Below are positions 35,508 through 45,975 of a stretch of DNA of 64,000 nucleotides, piece by piece (position 1 is the first letter of the stretch; each line of letters begins with the position of its first letter). This DNA is from Bacillota bacterium (lineage in GTDB: Bacteria; Bacillota; Clostridia; Lachnospirales; Lachnospiraceae), in assembly GCA_023457255.1 (NCBI GenBank), contig JAEWMB010000020.1:1-64000 (forward strand). Direction: 5' to 3'. Under the pieces are notes generated by a model. It was not told where the DNA came from and ran no database searches. It worked only from the letters and a program-made list of their open reading frames with translations. The position numbers and the translations under genes were made by a program.

Positions 35508-36192
35508 GCAACATTTGGTATATGATGACAAGGAAATTACATATTTGAAATTGCATGATGCGGTGTTGGGTAGGGCAATCGACGAAATTGGGCATGTCTA
35601 CCGTGAGGTCATTCCGGATTTATTTATGGCACTTATCAACTCCATTATCGGACAGCAAATATCTACAAAGGCACATGAAACGGTTTGGATGCGTTTTCAA
35701 TCCATGTTTGAACCCGTGACACCTGAACACATCTATTCTGTGCCTGCTGAGGAATTGCAGACCTGTGGAATATCCATGAGAAAAGCCTTTTACATCAAGG
35801 AAATTACGAGCAGCATACTGGACGGAAGTTTAGATTTGGCACAGCTTCAAACCATATCTGATACTGATGTATGTAAGCGGCTCTGCCAGATAAAAGGCAT
35901 TGGTATCTGGACAGCGGAAATGCTGATGATTTTCTCCATGCAGCGCATGGACGTTATCAGCCAGGGCGACGCGGCCATTATACGGGGCTTACGAATGTTG
36001 TATAATCATAAAGAAATCACGCCGGAGTTGTTTGCAAAATACCAAAAAAGATATTCGCCTTATGCTACGGTGGCAAGCCTTTATCTATGGGAAATTGCAC
36101 ATGGTGCGTGTGATGGTCTTATCGATCCAGCTCCCAAAACGGAGACTCAGAAAAAAGTGGCTTCAAAAAAGCAAAGAGACTTGGATAAATAA
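35500..36192 (+). CDS. alkA: DNA-3-methyladenine glycosylase II
   Basis: This 230-aa protein is a helix-hairpin-helix glycosylase. The HhH region reads LCQIKGIGIWTAEMLMIFSM and the catalytic Asp lies in SQGDAAIIRGLRML. It removes alkylated purines from DNA in base-excision repair. It lacks the N-terminal TBP-like half of the E. coli enzyme but has the full catalytic domain. It follows two broken alkylation-repair genes, so it now provides AlkA activity for this locus. Confidence 0.9.
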   Translation: MDKQHLVYDDKEITYLKLHDAVLGRAIDEIGHVYREVIPDLFMALINSIIGQQISTKAHETVWMRFQSMFEPVTPEHIYSVPAEELQTCGISMRKAFYIKEITSSILDGSLDLAQLQTISDTDVCKRLCQIKGIGIWTAEMLMIFSMQRMDVISQGDAAIIRGLRMLYNHKEITPELFAKYQKRYSPYATVASLYLWEIAHGACDGLIDPAPKTETQKKVASKKQRDLDK

Positions 36193-36385
36193 AGATTAAG
36201 ATCAGAAGGAGCTGTAATTTCTGTATCATTGAAAGCGTGGTTTGCTTTAACCAATACTCCTGAAAATATCGGCATTAAAATAATTACCTTGATGGAAGAA
36301 GATATACACGGAGGGTAATCTCGCTTTATGTAAAGAGAAGATTCCCATGAATAATTTAATTACCATTGTTAGGAGATGAATATGT

Positions 36386-38429
36386 ATGAGTGGACGTAAA
36401 AATTTAAACACGAAGCAAGAGCAGTTAGAATCATTTATTCGAGATACCTATAATCAAGAGATGATTTCTAATGAAGGAAAAAGATTGTCGATGATGAAAA
36501 TTCACTGACCGCTGGAGATCGTGGACCGACTTTAATAGAAGACTTTCTTGCCAAAGAAAAGCTAGCGCATTTTGATCGAGAAAGAATACCTGAGCGAGTC
36601 GTCCATGCACGAGGTTATGGTGCTTATGGAGAATTTGAATTGTATCAATCTATGAGTGAGGTCACAATGGCAGATTTTTTACAAGATCCTGCGAAAAAAA
36701 CACCTTTATTTGTCAGATTCTCACAAGTCGTTGGTTCAAAAGGTTGTAATGAAACGGTTCGAGATGTGCGGGGATTTTTAATTAAGTTCTATACAGATGA
36801 TGGGAACTTTGATCTCGTTGCGATAAATATGCCTGTTTTTTCATTCAAGATGCGATTAAATTTCCTGATTTGATCCACTCCGTCAAACCGGAACCTGATA
36901 ATGAGTACCCTCAAGGTCAAACGGCTCACGATACATTCTGGGATTTTATGGGCAGTAACCCGGAGACAACCCACATGGCAATGTGGATTATGTCTGATCG
37001 CGCCATTCCAAAGAATTACCGGACGATGGAGGGTTTTGGTGTGCATACGTATCGTTTTGTAAACAAAGATGGAGTTGCCCGCTTCATCAAATTTCATGTG
37101 AAACCTGTATTAGGTGTTCATCCATTAATTTGGGATGAAGCGAAAAAACTTGGTGAAGATGCCGATTTTCACCGCAGAGATCTTTGGACAAATATTAAGA
37201 TGGGAAATCATCCGGAATATGAACTTGCTGTACAGATTATCGAGGAAGAGCAAGAATTTATGTTTGATTTCGATATTTTAGATCCAACTAAGTTATGGCC
37301 GGAAGAGGAAGTTCCTCTTCAAAAGATAGGAAAGATAACGTTGAACAAAACGGTTGATAATGCCTTTTCGGAAACAGAGCAAAGTGCATTCCATCCGGGG
37401 AATATTGTTCGTGGGGTTGATTACTCCAATGATCCGTTGCTGCAAGGACGATTATTTTCATATACCGATACACAACAGGCGAGATTAGGTCCGAATTATC
37501 AACAGCTCCCGATTAACAAACCGATTGTTCCGGTTTATAACAACCAGCGAGATGGGGCTTCACGTTATGTGATTGACCGTGGAAAAGTCTCTTATCACAG
37601 AAATTTATTGGCAGACAATACACCATCTGAAGTGCCGGTAGACAAGGGAGGATTTGTTACCTATCCTTCAAGTGTAGAAGGATTGAAAAAGCGTAAAACA
37701 GCCTCATCATTCAAAGATCATTATTCGCAGGCCAGGCTTTTCTGGAACAGTATGACACCGGTGGAACGAGAGCATATTATTGGAGCCTATAGTTTTGAAC
37801 TAGGAAGATGCCTTCATGTAGCCGTCCGTCAGCAGATGGTGGATCGTTTAGCAAGGGTCAGCAGGGAACTCGCTGAGCCTGTTGCCAAAAATGTTGGTGT
37901 TACCGTACCAAATCTAGAAGAATCAACAGTTACGAAATCATCACCAGCTATCAGCTTGCAGAATACAACTTTTGTGGCGAATACACTTAAGATTGCTATC
38001 TTTCTTGCTGAAGGTTTTCCCGGAAGTGAAGTGGATGCCCTTCTGAAGCAGTGGAAGGAGGCAGGAATGCATCCCGTTATTGTCAGCAACCATCTGGGTG
38101 AAGTTAGTGGTAGTGAAGGATACTCATATAAGGTGGATCAAAGCTTTCTAACAGGATCTCCATTGAGCTATGAAGGTGCCTATCTTGTTGGTGGCATCGA
38201 AGCAGATGATTATTTTCATTACCAAGCCCGTACTTTTATCATGAATATGTACAATCATTTCAAACCAATAGGCGCAAGAGAAGAGAGCAATCACTTACTG
38301 AAAGAAATGGGTATTGAAGAAATGCCAGGAGTGATTATCGATTCTGACTCTCAATTTGGACAAAAATTTATCGATGCGATGGCTAAACAGCGTTTTTGGG
38401 AACGGCCTAGTTATCTCTATCATGTTTAA
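36386..38429 (+). pseudogene. Large-subunit catalase with two one-base frameshifts
   Basis: Joining three frames gives a large-subunit catalase of about 680 residues, with the active-site His region PERVVHARGYGAYGEFELYQ, the IQDAIKFPDLIH segment, a heme-tyrosine region RLFSYTDTQQARLG and a C-terminal flavodoxin-like domain. One A is missing in an A run near 36481 (the frame must change before IVDDENSLTAGDRG), and one T in a T run near 36838. Everything else looks intact. Either the gene was inactivated very recently or these are sequencing errors. It would detoxify hydrogen peroxide. Confidence 0.88.
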
Positions 38430-38452
38430 GGTAAATATGAACGGAAGGCTCT

Positions 38453-38489
38453 CTAACAAGGTAAGAATTACTTGTTAGGGGGCTTTTTT
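38453..38489 (+). terminator. Rho-independent terminator after catalase
   Basis: An 8-bp perfect stem (CTAACAAG with CTTGTTAG), extended by GC pairs, is followed by six T residues. Confidence 0.85.
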
Positions 38490-38616
38490 CTAAGATTGCT
38501 CAATCATTGTCACGCTGGCATTATAACAGTTCACAACAAAGGATAATACTTCATAAATCTTTTCATTACATAAAGTTGGCAGATGAAAAGGATAATCCTT
38601 TTCCGAAAAAGAAGAA

Positions 38617-38823
38617 ATGCAGAGTTTACTGAATTATTATAAAGATAGGATTATCTCAATGTCAGGACATGAATATTTAGATAACCAGTATACTATAAAT
38701 AATTTTTTTCATCCTTTAGATGATATGTCTGATGATGAAATAAAATATAGGAGATGGGGGCTAAAAATAAATTATCACAATTTATTCAATGATGTGTTTG
38801 GATTAATTGAAGTTGGGTTATGA
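38617..38823 (+). CDS. Small hypothetical protein or fragment
   Basis: This 68-aa frame has no recognised domain. It is polar and aromatic-rich (NFFHPLDDMSDDEIKYRRWG). The ribosome site is poor and the frame continues for some residues past its TGA, so it could be a fragment of a longer broken gene. Confidence 0.35.
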   Translation: MQSLLNYYKDRIISMSGHEYLDNQYTINNFFHPLDDMSDDEIKYRRWGLKINYHNLFNDVFGLIEVGL

Positions 38824-39138
38824 TCCAATACATTTACCAAGTATGGGCAGAGAAAATAGAAAGCAATAAAGTGCAATACTTCTTAAAAAATAAAATGTTG
38901 GAAGTATACTCAACATTTATGATAGAACCTTTTATATAAAGATTTTTTGTTTGATTTTAGAGAAGGAATCGGAGTGGTATATAAAAATATGATTATTTAT
39001 ATTAAAATCCAATATGGATAAATTCGTAATTCCTCTATTGACCTATCTTTACATTGCAAATATTATATCATAACAATAGGCCTATTTCAATTGGATTTAT
39101 ATTTTAAGGATTGTTTATATATTGCCCTATAGGTTATA
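38824..39138. other. AT-rich intergenic region before the cas operon
   Basis: No gene is supported here. A loose inverted repeat around ATCCAAT (about 39009) and ATTGGAT (about 39091) is present but imperfect. Confidence 0.4.
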
Positions 39139-39166
39139 TTGACAAATGTTTTTAAAGTAGTATAAT
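39139..39166 (+). promoter_or_regulatory. Promoter of the cas operon
   Basis: TTGACA and TATAAT, both consensus, are spaced by 16 bases, about 106 bases before cas6. Confidence 0.75.
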
Positions 39167-39272
39167 TCAATTAGGTAAATCAAGGGTTCTCCATAAACTA
39201 GGAGTTTAGCTAATATAGCAATTTATAGCATTAGATTTTAAATTATATTATAAAAAATATAGGAGGTATATC

Positions 39273-40004
39273 ATGAAGTTGGTATTAGAGTTTACAGCAG
39301 AGAAAAACAAAATTCCTATAGAATTTAGGGGAGTATTCATGCATTTTTTAAAGAGCTGCTTAAAGGGGGCAAATGATGGAAAGTACTATGACAATTACTA
39401 TGAAGAAAGCCAAACAAAAAATTTTAGCTTTGCAGTATTTTTTGATAATCCAAAATTTGAAGAAAAAGAAATAGAGATTTCTTCAAATCGAATAAAAATG
39501 CTTTTTACGACATCGGAGGAGCTAACAGGATATATTTTTTATAGCAGCTTCTTGGAAAAAAGAAATAAAAAAATTCTATTAGCAGATGATAACTTTATGG
39601 TACTAAAAAGTGTGACTAAGGTAGCAGAACCTTTAATTAAAAGCAATAAAATCATTGTAAAAATGAACTCCCCGTTAGTAATACGTAAGCATATTAAAGA
39701 AACAAACAAGGATTTTTACTATGCCTATTCACGTGAGACATTTACGGATGAAGCACTTCGAGTAATTCGAAATCAGTTAGAGAAGGAAGGCTTTCGTGAA
39801 ACATATTTAGAGGGAGTGGCAATTACACCTATCAAATGCAAAAAGGTAGTAATAAAGCATTATCATTGTAATATTGAAGCTAGTGTAGGTAATTTTATAC
39901 TGGAAGGAAATCCTGCAGTTTTGAATTATTTGATGCAAGCAGGAATGGGGTCTCGAAAAAGTGAAGGATTTGGAATGATGGAATTACTTACAGAGGATGT
40001 ATAG
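39273..40004 (+). CDS. cas6: CRISPR repeat endoribonuclease Cas6
   Basis: This 243-aa protein has a ferredoxin-like fold signature and ends with the glycine-rich loop QAGMGSRKSEGFGMMEL, diagnostic for Cas6. It cleaves the precursor CRISPR RNA within each repeat. It is the first gene of the operon, with an AGGAGG site and a consensus promoter upstream, and lies 15 bases before cas8b. Confidence 0.93.
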   Translation: MKLVLEFTAEKNKIPIEFRGVFMHFLKSCLKGANDGKYYDNYYEESQTKNFSFAVFFDNPKFEEKEIEISSNRIKMLFTTSEELTGYIFYSSFLEKRNKKILLADDNFMVLKSVTKVAEPLIKSNKIIVKMNSPLVIRKHIKETNKDFYYAYSRETFTDEALRVIRNQLEKEGFRETYLEGVAITPIKCKKVVIKHYHCNIEASVGNFILEGNPAVLNYLMQAGMGSRKSEGFGMMELLTEDV

Positions 40005-40019
40005 AGAGGAAGTGAGAGA

Positions 40020-41375
40020 ATGGATGAAACCTATGATTCTAAACTAGAGTGTATTGATTGGAGATATTCGGCAGCCATTCTAGGATTAATTAATTACTTT
40101 AAATTTGAAAACAGAGAATATGACAGAGTTAGTTTTAGGCAGAATAGGGACAGCATTGAATATAATCGTTCTGATATTAACCAATCAAGATACCTTGCAT
40201 TTGCAGAAGACTTCTTTCGAAAAGATATGTTACATATTGAAGTGGAGGACAGGCTGTATAGAGAAGAATTCAATGAAGATCAGATAAAAGCTGTAAATGA
40301 TAAGTTATCTGGAAATACGGTAATGAAACGAATCTTTTCCAAAATAAAGTTTGATGGAAACAATAAGCAGCAGATTATGGACTTAGTTAATGATAATCGT
40401 GAACAGATTATTTTTGAAACCTTTAAAAATAAAAAGAACTTATATGCAAATTTTTGTAACACAAATTTGTTGATGCGTGAGGAACAGGAGCATTGTCGTT
40501 TAATAGGGTATAACATAGATGAGGGCAGGAAAAGCCGTTCCATTGCATATAACTTCAATACAAATACTTTTGTAGCAGTGGATATACCAGAATTTGATTT
40601 TATTCCCTTTGCATTTTCCAATACTTTTGATTCATTATTTATTAACAATAATTCCAGTATAGAGAATCTGGTAAAGACAAACCGTGAATTGATGCGAATA
40701 ATAGAGGGAGAACTGTCAGAAGCAAGTAACGGTAATGCAAAAACAGCCCTATTTGGAGGGATAATTACCAGTGCAGAATTTATTGATTATGACGTGGAAG
40801 TAATTGTAAAGAATAGAGAAGATTCTTTTTTTCAATCCCTGTTTATTCGAAAAGATTCCATTCAAATATTAAAAGCAATTGAAAACCTAAAAACATTTTC
40901 AATATCATACAAAGTGAATGAAAATTATTATATCCATATTCATGAGGAAGTCATTCATTGCATACTAAACAAACTGGTAACAGATGACTTGATTGAAATG
41001 CTATTAAAATCAGGAAGAAATTATAGTTATATAATTAAAAAGTTGATAGAAATAAATCTAAAAATAAAAGGAGTAGAGAATATGACCGATGGAATGAAGG
41101 GAGCATTTGCATGCGCAAGAAAAGTTACAGGGAAAATTGAAAAGAATAAGGTTAGTGCTTATAAAAAGAAATTAATAAGTGCTGTTGTGGCAGAAGATTA
41201 TGGTAGAGCATGTGACATTTTACTGCAGCTTTCCTCGTACTCAGAAATCTCGTTTGGCTTTGCCTATGATTTATTTGAAGATTTCGAGAAGAACAAAGAG
41301 TTAGCTTATACATTTATCAATGCATTAGATGATTATAAGGTTGATAATGAGAACAATAATAAGGAGGATAAATAA
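40020..41375 (+). CDS. cas8b: Type I-B Cascade large subunit Cas8b
   Basis: This 451-aa protein occupies the large-subunit position between cas6 and cas7, as in type I-B operons of the Cst1 (Tneap) variety. The sequence itself has few diagnostic motifs, so the call rests on position, length and general resemblance. The subunit helps recognise the PAM and recruits Cas3. Its stop is 1 base before the cas7 start. Confidence 0.78.
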   Translation: MDETYDSKLECIDWRYSAAILGLINYFKFENREYDRVSFRQNRDSIEYNRSDINQSRYLAFAEDFFRKDMLHIEVEDRLYREEFNEDQIKAVNDKLSGNTVMKRIFSKIKFDGNNKQQIMDLVNDNREQIIFETFKNKKNLYANFCNTNLLMREEQEHCRLIGYNIDEGRKSRSIAYNFNTNTFVAVDIPEFDFIPFAFSNTFDSLFINNNSSIENLVKTNRELMRIIEGELSEASNGNAKTALFGGIITSAEFIDYDVEVIVKNREDSFFQSLFIRKDSIQILKAIENLKTFSISYKVNENYYIHIHEEVIHCILNKLVTDDLIEMLLKSGRNYSYIIKKLIEINLKIKGVENMTDGMKGAFACARKVTGKIEKNKVSAYKKKLISAVVAEDYGRACDILLQLSSYSEISFGFAYDLFEDFEKNKELAYTFINALDDYKVDNENNNKEDK

Positions 41376-41376
41376 T

Positions 41377-42255
41377 ATGAAAAAATCAGTTACTCTAACT
41401 GTAGTGGCAAATATGACAAGCAATTACTCTGAAGGATTGGGAAATATTAGTAGCGTACAAAAGGTTTATAAGAATAAGAAATCTTATGCAACCAGAAGCA
41501 GAGAAAGTTTAAAAAATGCAATTATGGTACAAAGTGGAATGTATGATGATTTACAAACTGAAGTAAATGGAGCTACGCAAAAAGAGGTCTCCAAAGAAGT
41601 GAATGTTGCAAATTGCAGGGCTTTAGAGGGTGGATATATGAATACAAAAGGCAACACATATGTAAGAAATAGCTCCTTCTATCTTACGGATGCCATATCC
41701 TGTGATAGTTTTATAAATGAGACAAGATTCCATAATAACCTTTATCTTGCTACAAATTATGCTAAAGCAAATAATATTAATCTTCAGGCAAAGGATGGAA
41801 AGACAGGCTTAATGCCATATCAATATGAATATGATAAATCACTTAAAGTTTACAGCATTACTATTGATCTGGAAATGATTGGGAAGGATGAGAATTTTAA
41901 AACTGAGGCATCCAGTGAGGAGAAGGCTGCCAGAGTAATTGCTCTTTTAGATGCGATAGCTAACTTAAGTCTGGTAGTTAGAGGTAATTTAGACAATGCT
42001 GAACCTATCTTTGTGGCAGGGGGGATGTCAGAGAAGAAGACCCATTATTTTGAGAACGTTGTTAGGGTTAAAAATGAAGAATTATTATTGCCTGCTGATT
42101 TAATAGACAAGCTAGGAGAGGGATATGCTTGTGGTTTATTACAAAGTGGTATATTTGCCAATGAAGTAGCAATTATAAAAGAGCTAAATCCAAGAAGTAT
42201 AAAGGGTTTTTTTGAAGAAGTGAAGGATAAAGTAAGGAAATATTACAGCGTATAG
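41377..42255 (+). CDS. cas7: Type I-B Cascade backbone subunit Cas7 (Cst2/DevR type)
   Basis: This 292-aa protein resembles the Cst2/DevR family: an N-terminal strand SVTLTVVANMTSNYSEGLGN, then VNVANCRALEGGYMNTKGN, and a C-terminal domain including VRGNLDNAEPIF. It forms the crRNA-coating filament of Cascade. ATG 41377 has an AAGGAGG site, 9 bases after the site; the longer frame from 41329 is out. Confidence 0.9.
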   Translation: MKKSVTLTVVANMTSNYSEGLGNISSVQKVYKNKKSYATRSRESLKNAIMVQSGMYDDLQTEVNGATQKEVSKEVNVANCRALEGGYMNTKGNTYVRNSSFYLTDAISCDSFINETRFHNNLYLATNYAKANNINLQAKDGKTGLMPYQYEYDKSLKVYSITIDLEMIGKDENFKTEASSEEKAARVIALLDAIANLSLVVRGNLDNAEPIFVAGGMSEKKTHYFENVVRVKNEELLLPADLIDKLGEGYACGLLQSGIFANEVAIIKELNPRSIKGFFEEVKDKVRKYYSV

Positions 42256-42269
42256 AAGGGTGTGAAAAT

Positions 42270-43358
42270 ATGGAGGCATTAAGAATTCACCTGACACAGG
42301 CTAGTGCTAATTATAAAAGAGAAGAAACAGTGGAAAATAAGATGACCTACCCACTTCCTCCTTTTTCTACAGTGATTGGAGCATTGCACCATATATGTGG
42401 ATTTAAAAGTTATAAACCGATGGATATTAGCATCCAGGGAGATTATCACGCTATGGGAAGAGAAGCATATAGGGATCATTGCTTTTTAAATTCTACACAG
42501 GATGATAGAGGCATATTAATTAAAATGGACAACCCTGATAATTTATCCAAAGCATACAAAAATGTGGCCTATGCTTTGAAATCGCAAGGTAATAGCTTTC
42601 GTAATAATACAACAGTTATGGAACAAGAAGAAGCTCTTATCAAGGAGTATCGGGATTTAAAAAATTTAAATGACCGAATATCAGCGTTTAAAAAGGGAAA
42701 ATATGCTAGCTGTGTAGAGTTGATAAAGAAACGAAAAGCAACATTAAGTGTAAAGAAGAAGTTATATGAAAAAAATAGTCAGGCCTATATGAAAGTTGAT
42801 GCTAGAGAAAAAGAAATAAAACAGATGGAAAAGCGACTAAAAGATGGGTTGGAATTATTTGAAGAAGAAAATTATAACATACCTATAGGTAAGTTTAGGA
42901 CACTTACAACTTCATTAAAATACTACGAGGTATTATATGAAGTGGAGTTAATTATCCATGTAAGAAGTGACAGAGAGACACTTGATGAAATTGTATTGCA
43001 TATTGATGATTGGAAATCTCTTGGAAGGAGCGAAGATTTTGTACAGATAAAATCAGCTGCACTGGTAGAGTTAGAAGAAATTGATTGTGATTATAGATCT
43101 AGTTATCATTCTTATCTGGATGCCGATTTAGTGGAGCGTGGAGATGTTTTGCTCAGGGATAAAAAGTATGGAACATATGCACACGGGACTAAATATTATT
43201 TGAACAAAAATTATACCCTCTCTGATAAAATAGGTGGTAAGAGAATTTTTGAAAAGAAGAAAGTATATTATCTATCTGATTATTGGGTTAATGAAGAGTG
43301 CAAAGATATTTTAATTGATAAGTCAGGGGAAAAAACACTGATTGTGAATTTTCTATAG
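42270..43358 (+). CDS. cas5: Type I-B Cascade subunit Cas5 with long insertion
   Basis: This 362-aa protein has the Cas5 head (MEALRIHLTQASANYKREE and PLPPFSTVIGALHHICGFKS) and a C-terminal end with YYLSDYWVNEE. Cas5 proteins are usually 220-260 residues; here about 100 extra residues (roughly 105-215) form a lysine- and glutamate-rich helical segment that looks like a coiled coil. Cas5 caps the 5' handle of the crRNA. The call by motif and gene order is secure. Confidence 0.88.
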   Translation: MEALRIHLTQASANYKREETVENKMTYPLPPFSTVIGALHHICGFKSYKPMDISIQGDYHAMGREAYRDHCFLNSTQDDRGILIKMDNPDNLSKAYKNVAYALKSQGNSFRNNTTVMEQEEALIKEYRDLKNLNDRISAFKKGKYASCVELIKKRKATLSVKKKLYEKNSQAYMKVDAREKEIKQMEKRLKDGLELFEEENYNIPIGKFRTLTTSLKYYEVLYEVELIIHVRSDRETLDEIVLHIDDWKSLGRSEDFVQIKSAALVELEEIDCDYRSSYHSYLDADLVERGDVLLRDKKYGTYAHGTKYYLNKNYTLSDKIGGKRIFEKKKVYYLSDYWVNEECKDILIDKSGEKTLIVNFL

Positions 43359-43379
43359 TTTAGGGGGGTACTAAGCGAC

Positions 43380-45566
43380 ATGGATATGGATAAGTATCTG
43401 GCAAAGCCAGACAAGACTTTATTAGAACATACGAATGACGTGAAGGAACAATTGGAAGTTATACAAAGAATCGGATATATTCCCAATGATAAGATTTTTT
43501 GGCTTACTTACTGCAGTTGTGAGCATCATGATAAAGGAAAGGTAAATAGGGAATTTAAAAAAAGAATCAGTAATCGCTCTAAATTTAATCCTGATACAGA
43601 GATAGCGCATAACGTGCTATCTCTGTATTTTATAAAAAGAGAAGATTTTGATAGTGATGAAGACTACCAAAAAGTAGCTTATGCGGTACTTACTCATCAT
43701 AATTATTGTGATGAATATGAAGTTATTGATAAGCAGAAAGAATTGATTCATGAATTACTTGCGGATTTTGGGGAAGAGATACATGAAGTTAGAATAGGCA
43801 CTCTTAATAGGATTTTAAAAATGAAATCTAATCCTGAAGCGGTTCTAATCAAAGGCTTGTTGATGCGATGTGATTATAGTGCAAGTGCTGGAATTACTGT
43901 AGAATATGCAAATGATTTTTTAGTTGAGAAATTAGGGCAGATGATGAATGCATGGCAGAAGAAAGAACCAGAAGTATCATGGAATGATTTGCAGACATTC
44001 TGCAGAGAGCATAGGGATGAAAACATTATTGTTACTGCACAAACAGGAATGGGAAAGACAGAAGCAGGACTTTTATGGATGGGAAATCATAAAGGATTCT
44101 TCATTGTTCCCTTGAGAACTGCAATTAATGCAATTTATGCTCGTATCAAAGGGGATGTTCTTTGTGAAGAAAATCTGAAAGAACGTCTGGCACTCCTTCA
44201 TTCAGATACACTGGCATACTATACTCAAAACCTTAATACTAAAGAAATTGATATTTCAGAATATTTTAAGAGGACTAAGCAGCTATCTATGCCACTTACG
44301 GTAACAACATTGGATCAAATATTTGATTTTGTTTTTCAGTACCCTGGTTATGAAATGAAGCTGGCGACGCTTTCTTATACAAAAATAATCATGGATGAAA
44401 TTCAGATGTACGGTCCAGATTTGCTGGCTTATCTTACTAGAGGAATTGAGATGATTATAAAATATGGAGGAAAGGTGGCAGTATTAACAGCAACTTTAGC
44501 ACCTTTTGTTAAAGATATTTTAGAGGAAAAGGGTTGTATGAAAGGAGCAACTTGTAAAGATTTTAATGATGATAAGATAAGGCATAATTTGAAAGTCTAT
44601 CCTGAGAAGATGAATGCTCAGATCATAGCTGAAACATACATATTAAATAAAAAGAATAATCAAAGTAATAAGATTTTAGTGGTATGTAACACAGTCAATA
44701 AAGCACAGGAAATATATCAGGAATTGGAAGAAATCATTGATAGCGAAAGTTTGCATATCCTGCATAACAAGTTTATCAAGCAGGATAGGAGCACAAAAGA
44801 AGAGCAAATATTAGAGTTTGGCAAAACTTATAAGGATGATAACACTATTAATTGTGGAAACGGTATCTGGGTGGCAACTTCTATTGTTGAGGCAAGTTTA
44901 GATATTGATTTTGATTTTCTCTTTACAGAGCTTTCGGATTTAAGTGCACTTTTCCAGAGGCTGGGACGTTGCAATCGAAAAGGGAAAAAGGATTCTTCAG
45001 AGTATAACTGTTTTGTATTTACAGAAATTAATCCAGGTACCATTCGACGTGGAGATAAAGGATTTATTGATAAAACAATTCATGAACTATCAAAAGAAGC
45101 ATTGCAAAACGTAGGTGGGGTTTTAACAGAATCAGAGAAAGTGGAATTAATTAATAGTCATTTTCGTACGCAGAACTTAAAAGGAAGTGATTACTTAAGA
45201 AATTTTAATAAGATCTATGATGAAATATTAGAGGTTAATCCAGGTGATATCAAAAAAAATGAGATTAACTTTAGAAATATTCTATCTTATACAGTAATTC
45301 CTGAATCTGTATATAATGAAAAGAGGGAGGATATTGAAAGTAATTTAGATATATTGGAACAAAAAGATATACTATGGGAGCAGAAGATAAGAGCAGCCAA
45401 TCATATTAGAAATTGTAGTCTATCAGTAGAACCTTATATATTTAGAGAGTCAAAACATATCACTTCTTTTTCAATAGGAAGAGGAGAAGTAATCTATGTT
45501 ATCGATTGCTTTTACGATAAATTAGGATTTCGTATGAAGAAAAATGACGGATTTCATATGCTTTAA
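43380..45566 (+). CDS. cas3: CRISPR-associated helicase-nuclease Cas3
   Basis: This 728-aa protein joins an N-terminal HD nuclease (CEHHDKGKVN, His50/Asp51; LTHHNY later) to a superfamily 2 helicase with Walker A TGMGKTEAG (Lys226), MDEIQMYGP (Asp339), LTATLAPF and RLGRCNRKGK. It degrades the DNA strand exposed by Cascade. A GGGGGG site precedes ATG 43380. It is complete and the last intact gene of the operon. Confidence 0.95.
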   Translation: MDMDKYLAKPDKTLLEHTNDVKEQLEVIQRIGYIPNDKIFWLTYCSCEHHDKGKVNREFKKRISNRSKFNPDTEIAHNVLSLYFIKREDFDSDEDYQKVAYAVLTHHNYCDEYEVIDKQKELIHELLADFGEEIHEVRIGTLNRILKMKSNPEAVLIKGLLMRCDYSASAGITVEYANDFLVEKLGQMMNAWQKKEPEVSWNDLQTFCREHRDENIIVTAQTGMGKTEAGLLWMGNHKGFFIVPLRTAINAIYARIKGDVLCEENLKERLALLHSDTLAYYTQNLNTKEIDISEYFKRTKQLSMPLTVTTLDQIFDFVFQYPGYEMKLATLSYTKIIMDEIQMYGPDLLAYLTRGIEMIIKYGGKVAVLTATLAPFVKDILEEKGCMKGATCKDFNDDKIRHNLKVYPEKMNAQIIAETYILNKKNNQSNKILVVCNTVNKAQEIYQELEEIIDSESLHILHNKFIKQDRSTKEEQILEFGKTYKDDNTINCGNGIWVATSIVEASLDIDFDFLFTELSDLSALFQRLGRCNRKGKKDSSEYNCFVFTEINPGTIRRGDKGFIDKTIHELSKEALQNVGGVLTESEKVELINSHFRTQNLKGSDYLRNFNKIYDEILEVNPGDIKKNEINFRNILSYTVIPESVYNEKREDIESNLDILEQKDILWEQKIRAANHIRNCSLSVEPYIFRESKHITSFSIGRGEVIYVIDCFYDKLGFRMKKNDGFHML

Positions 45567-45578
45567 GGAGGAGTATGC

Positions 45579-45722
45579 ATGAAAAAGCAGATAACCGGAG
45601 TGATGATGTACTACTATTATGTCTGTAAACGCAAGTTATGGTATTCTCAACAATATTGAAATGGAGCAAGATAATGAATGTGGCAATAGGAACGCTATTA
45701 GATGAAAACAGTTATGAGACGA
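45579..45722 (+). pseudogene. cas4: cas4 stump, frameshifted and truncated
   Basis: After an AAGGAGGAG site the frame encodes MKKQITGVMMYYYYVCKRKL followed by WYS, the head of Cas4, which ends at a TGA. In the two other frames the sequence continues as NNIEMEQDNE and then VAIGTLLDENSYE, as in intact Cas4, so at least two frameshifts are present. The rest of cas4, and all of cas1 and cas2, are missing before the array begins at 45976. The locus therefore cannot make its own adaptation complex. Confidence 0.85.
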
Positions 45723-45921
45723 TTTCTATGTATTTTATAAAATGTGAGATTAATAGAATAGTCAAAATATATGCTTTCATTTGTATTATTAAAGTCTTGT
45801 CGACCTGTAATATAGTAAAAAAGTACGTAGGTTGACAATGCTTAAAGAAACTAGATAAATAGTTATGAATATGTCGTTTTAGGACTAGAATTATTGTAAT
45901 CTCATGGTGCTACAGTATGGG

Positions 45922-45950
45922 TTGACAATATTATGTCCTTAAACTATAGT
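45922..45950 (+). promoter_or_regulatory. Leader promoter of the CRISPR array
   Basis: TTGACA and TATAGT, 17 bases apart, end 25 bases before the first repeat, so the precursor RNA would begin just ahead of it. This places the leader at the cas side. Confidence 0.65.
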
Positions 45951-45975
45951 ATTTATAGGCTTTAATGGTATACAG

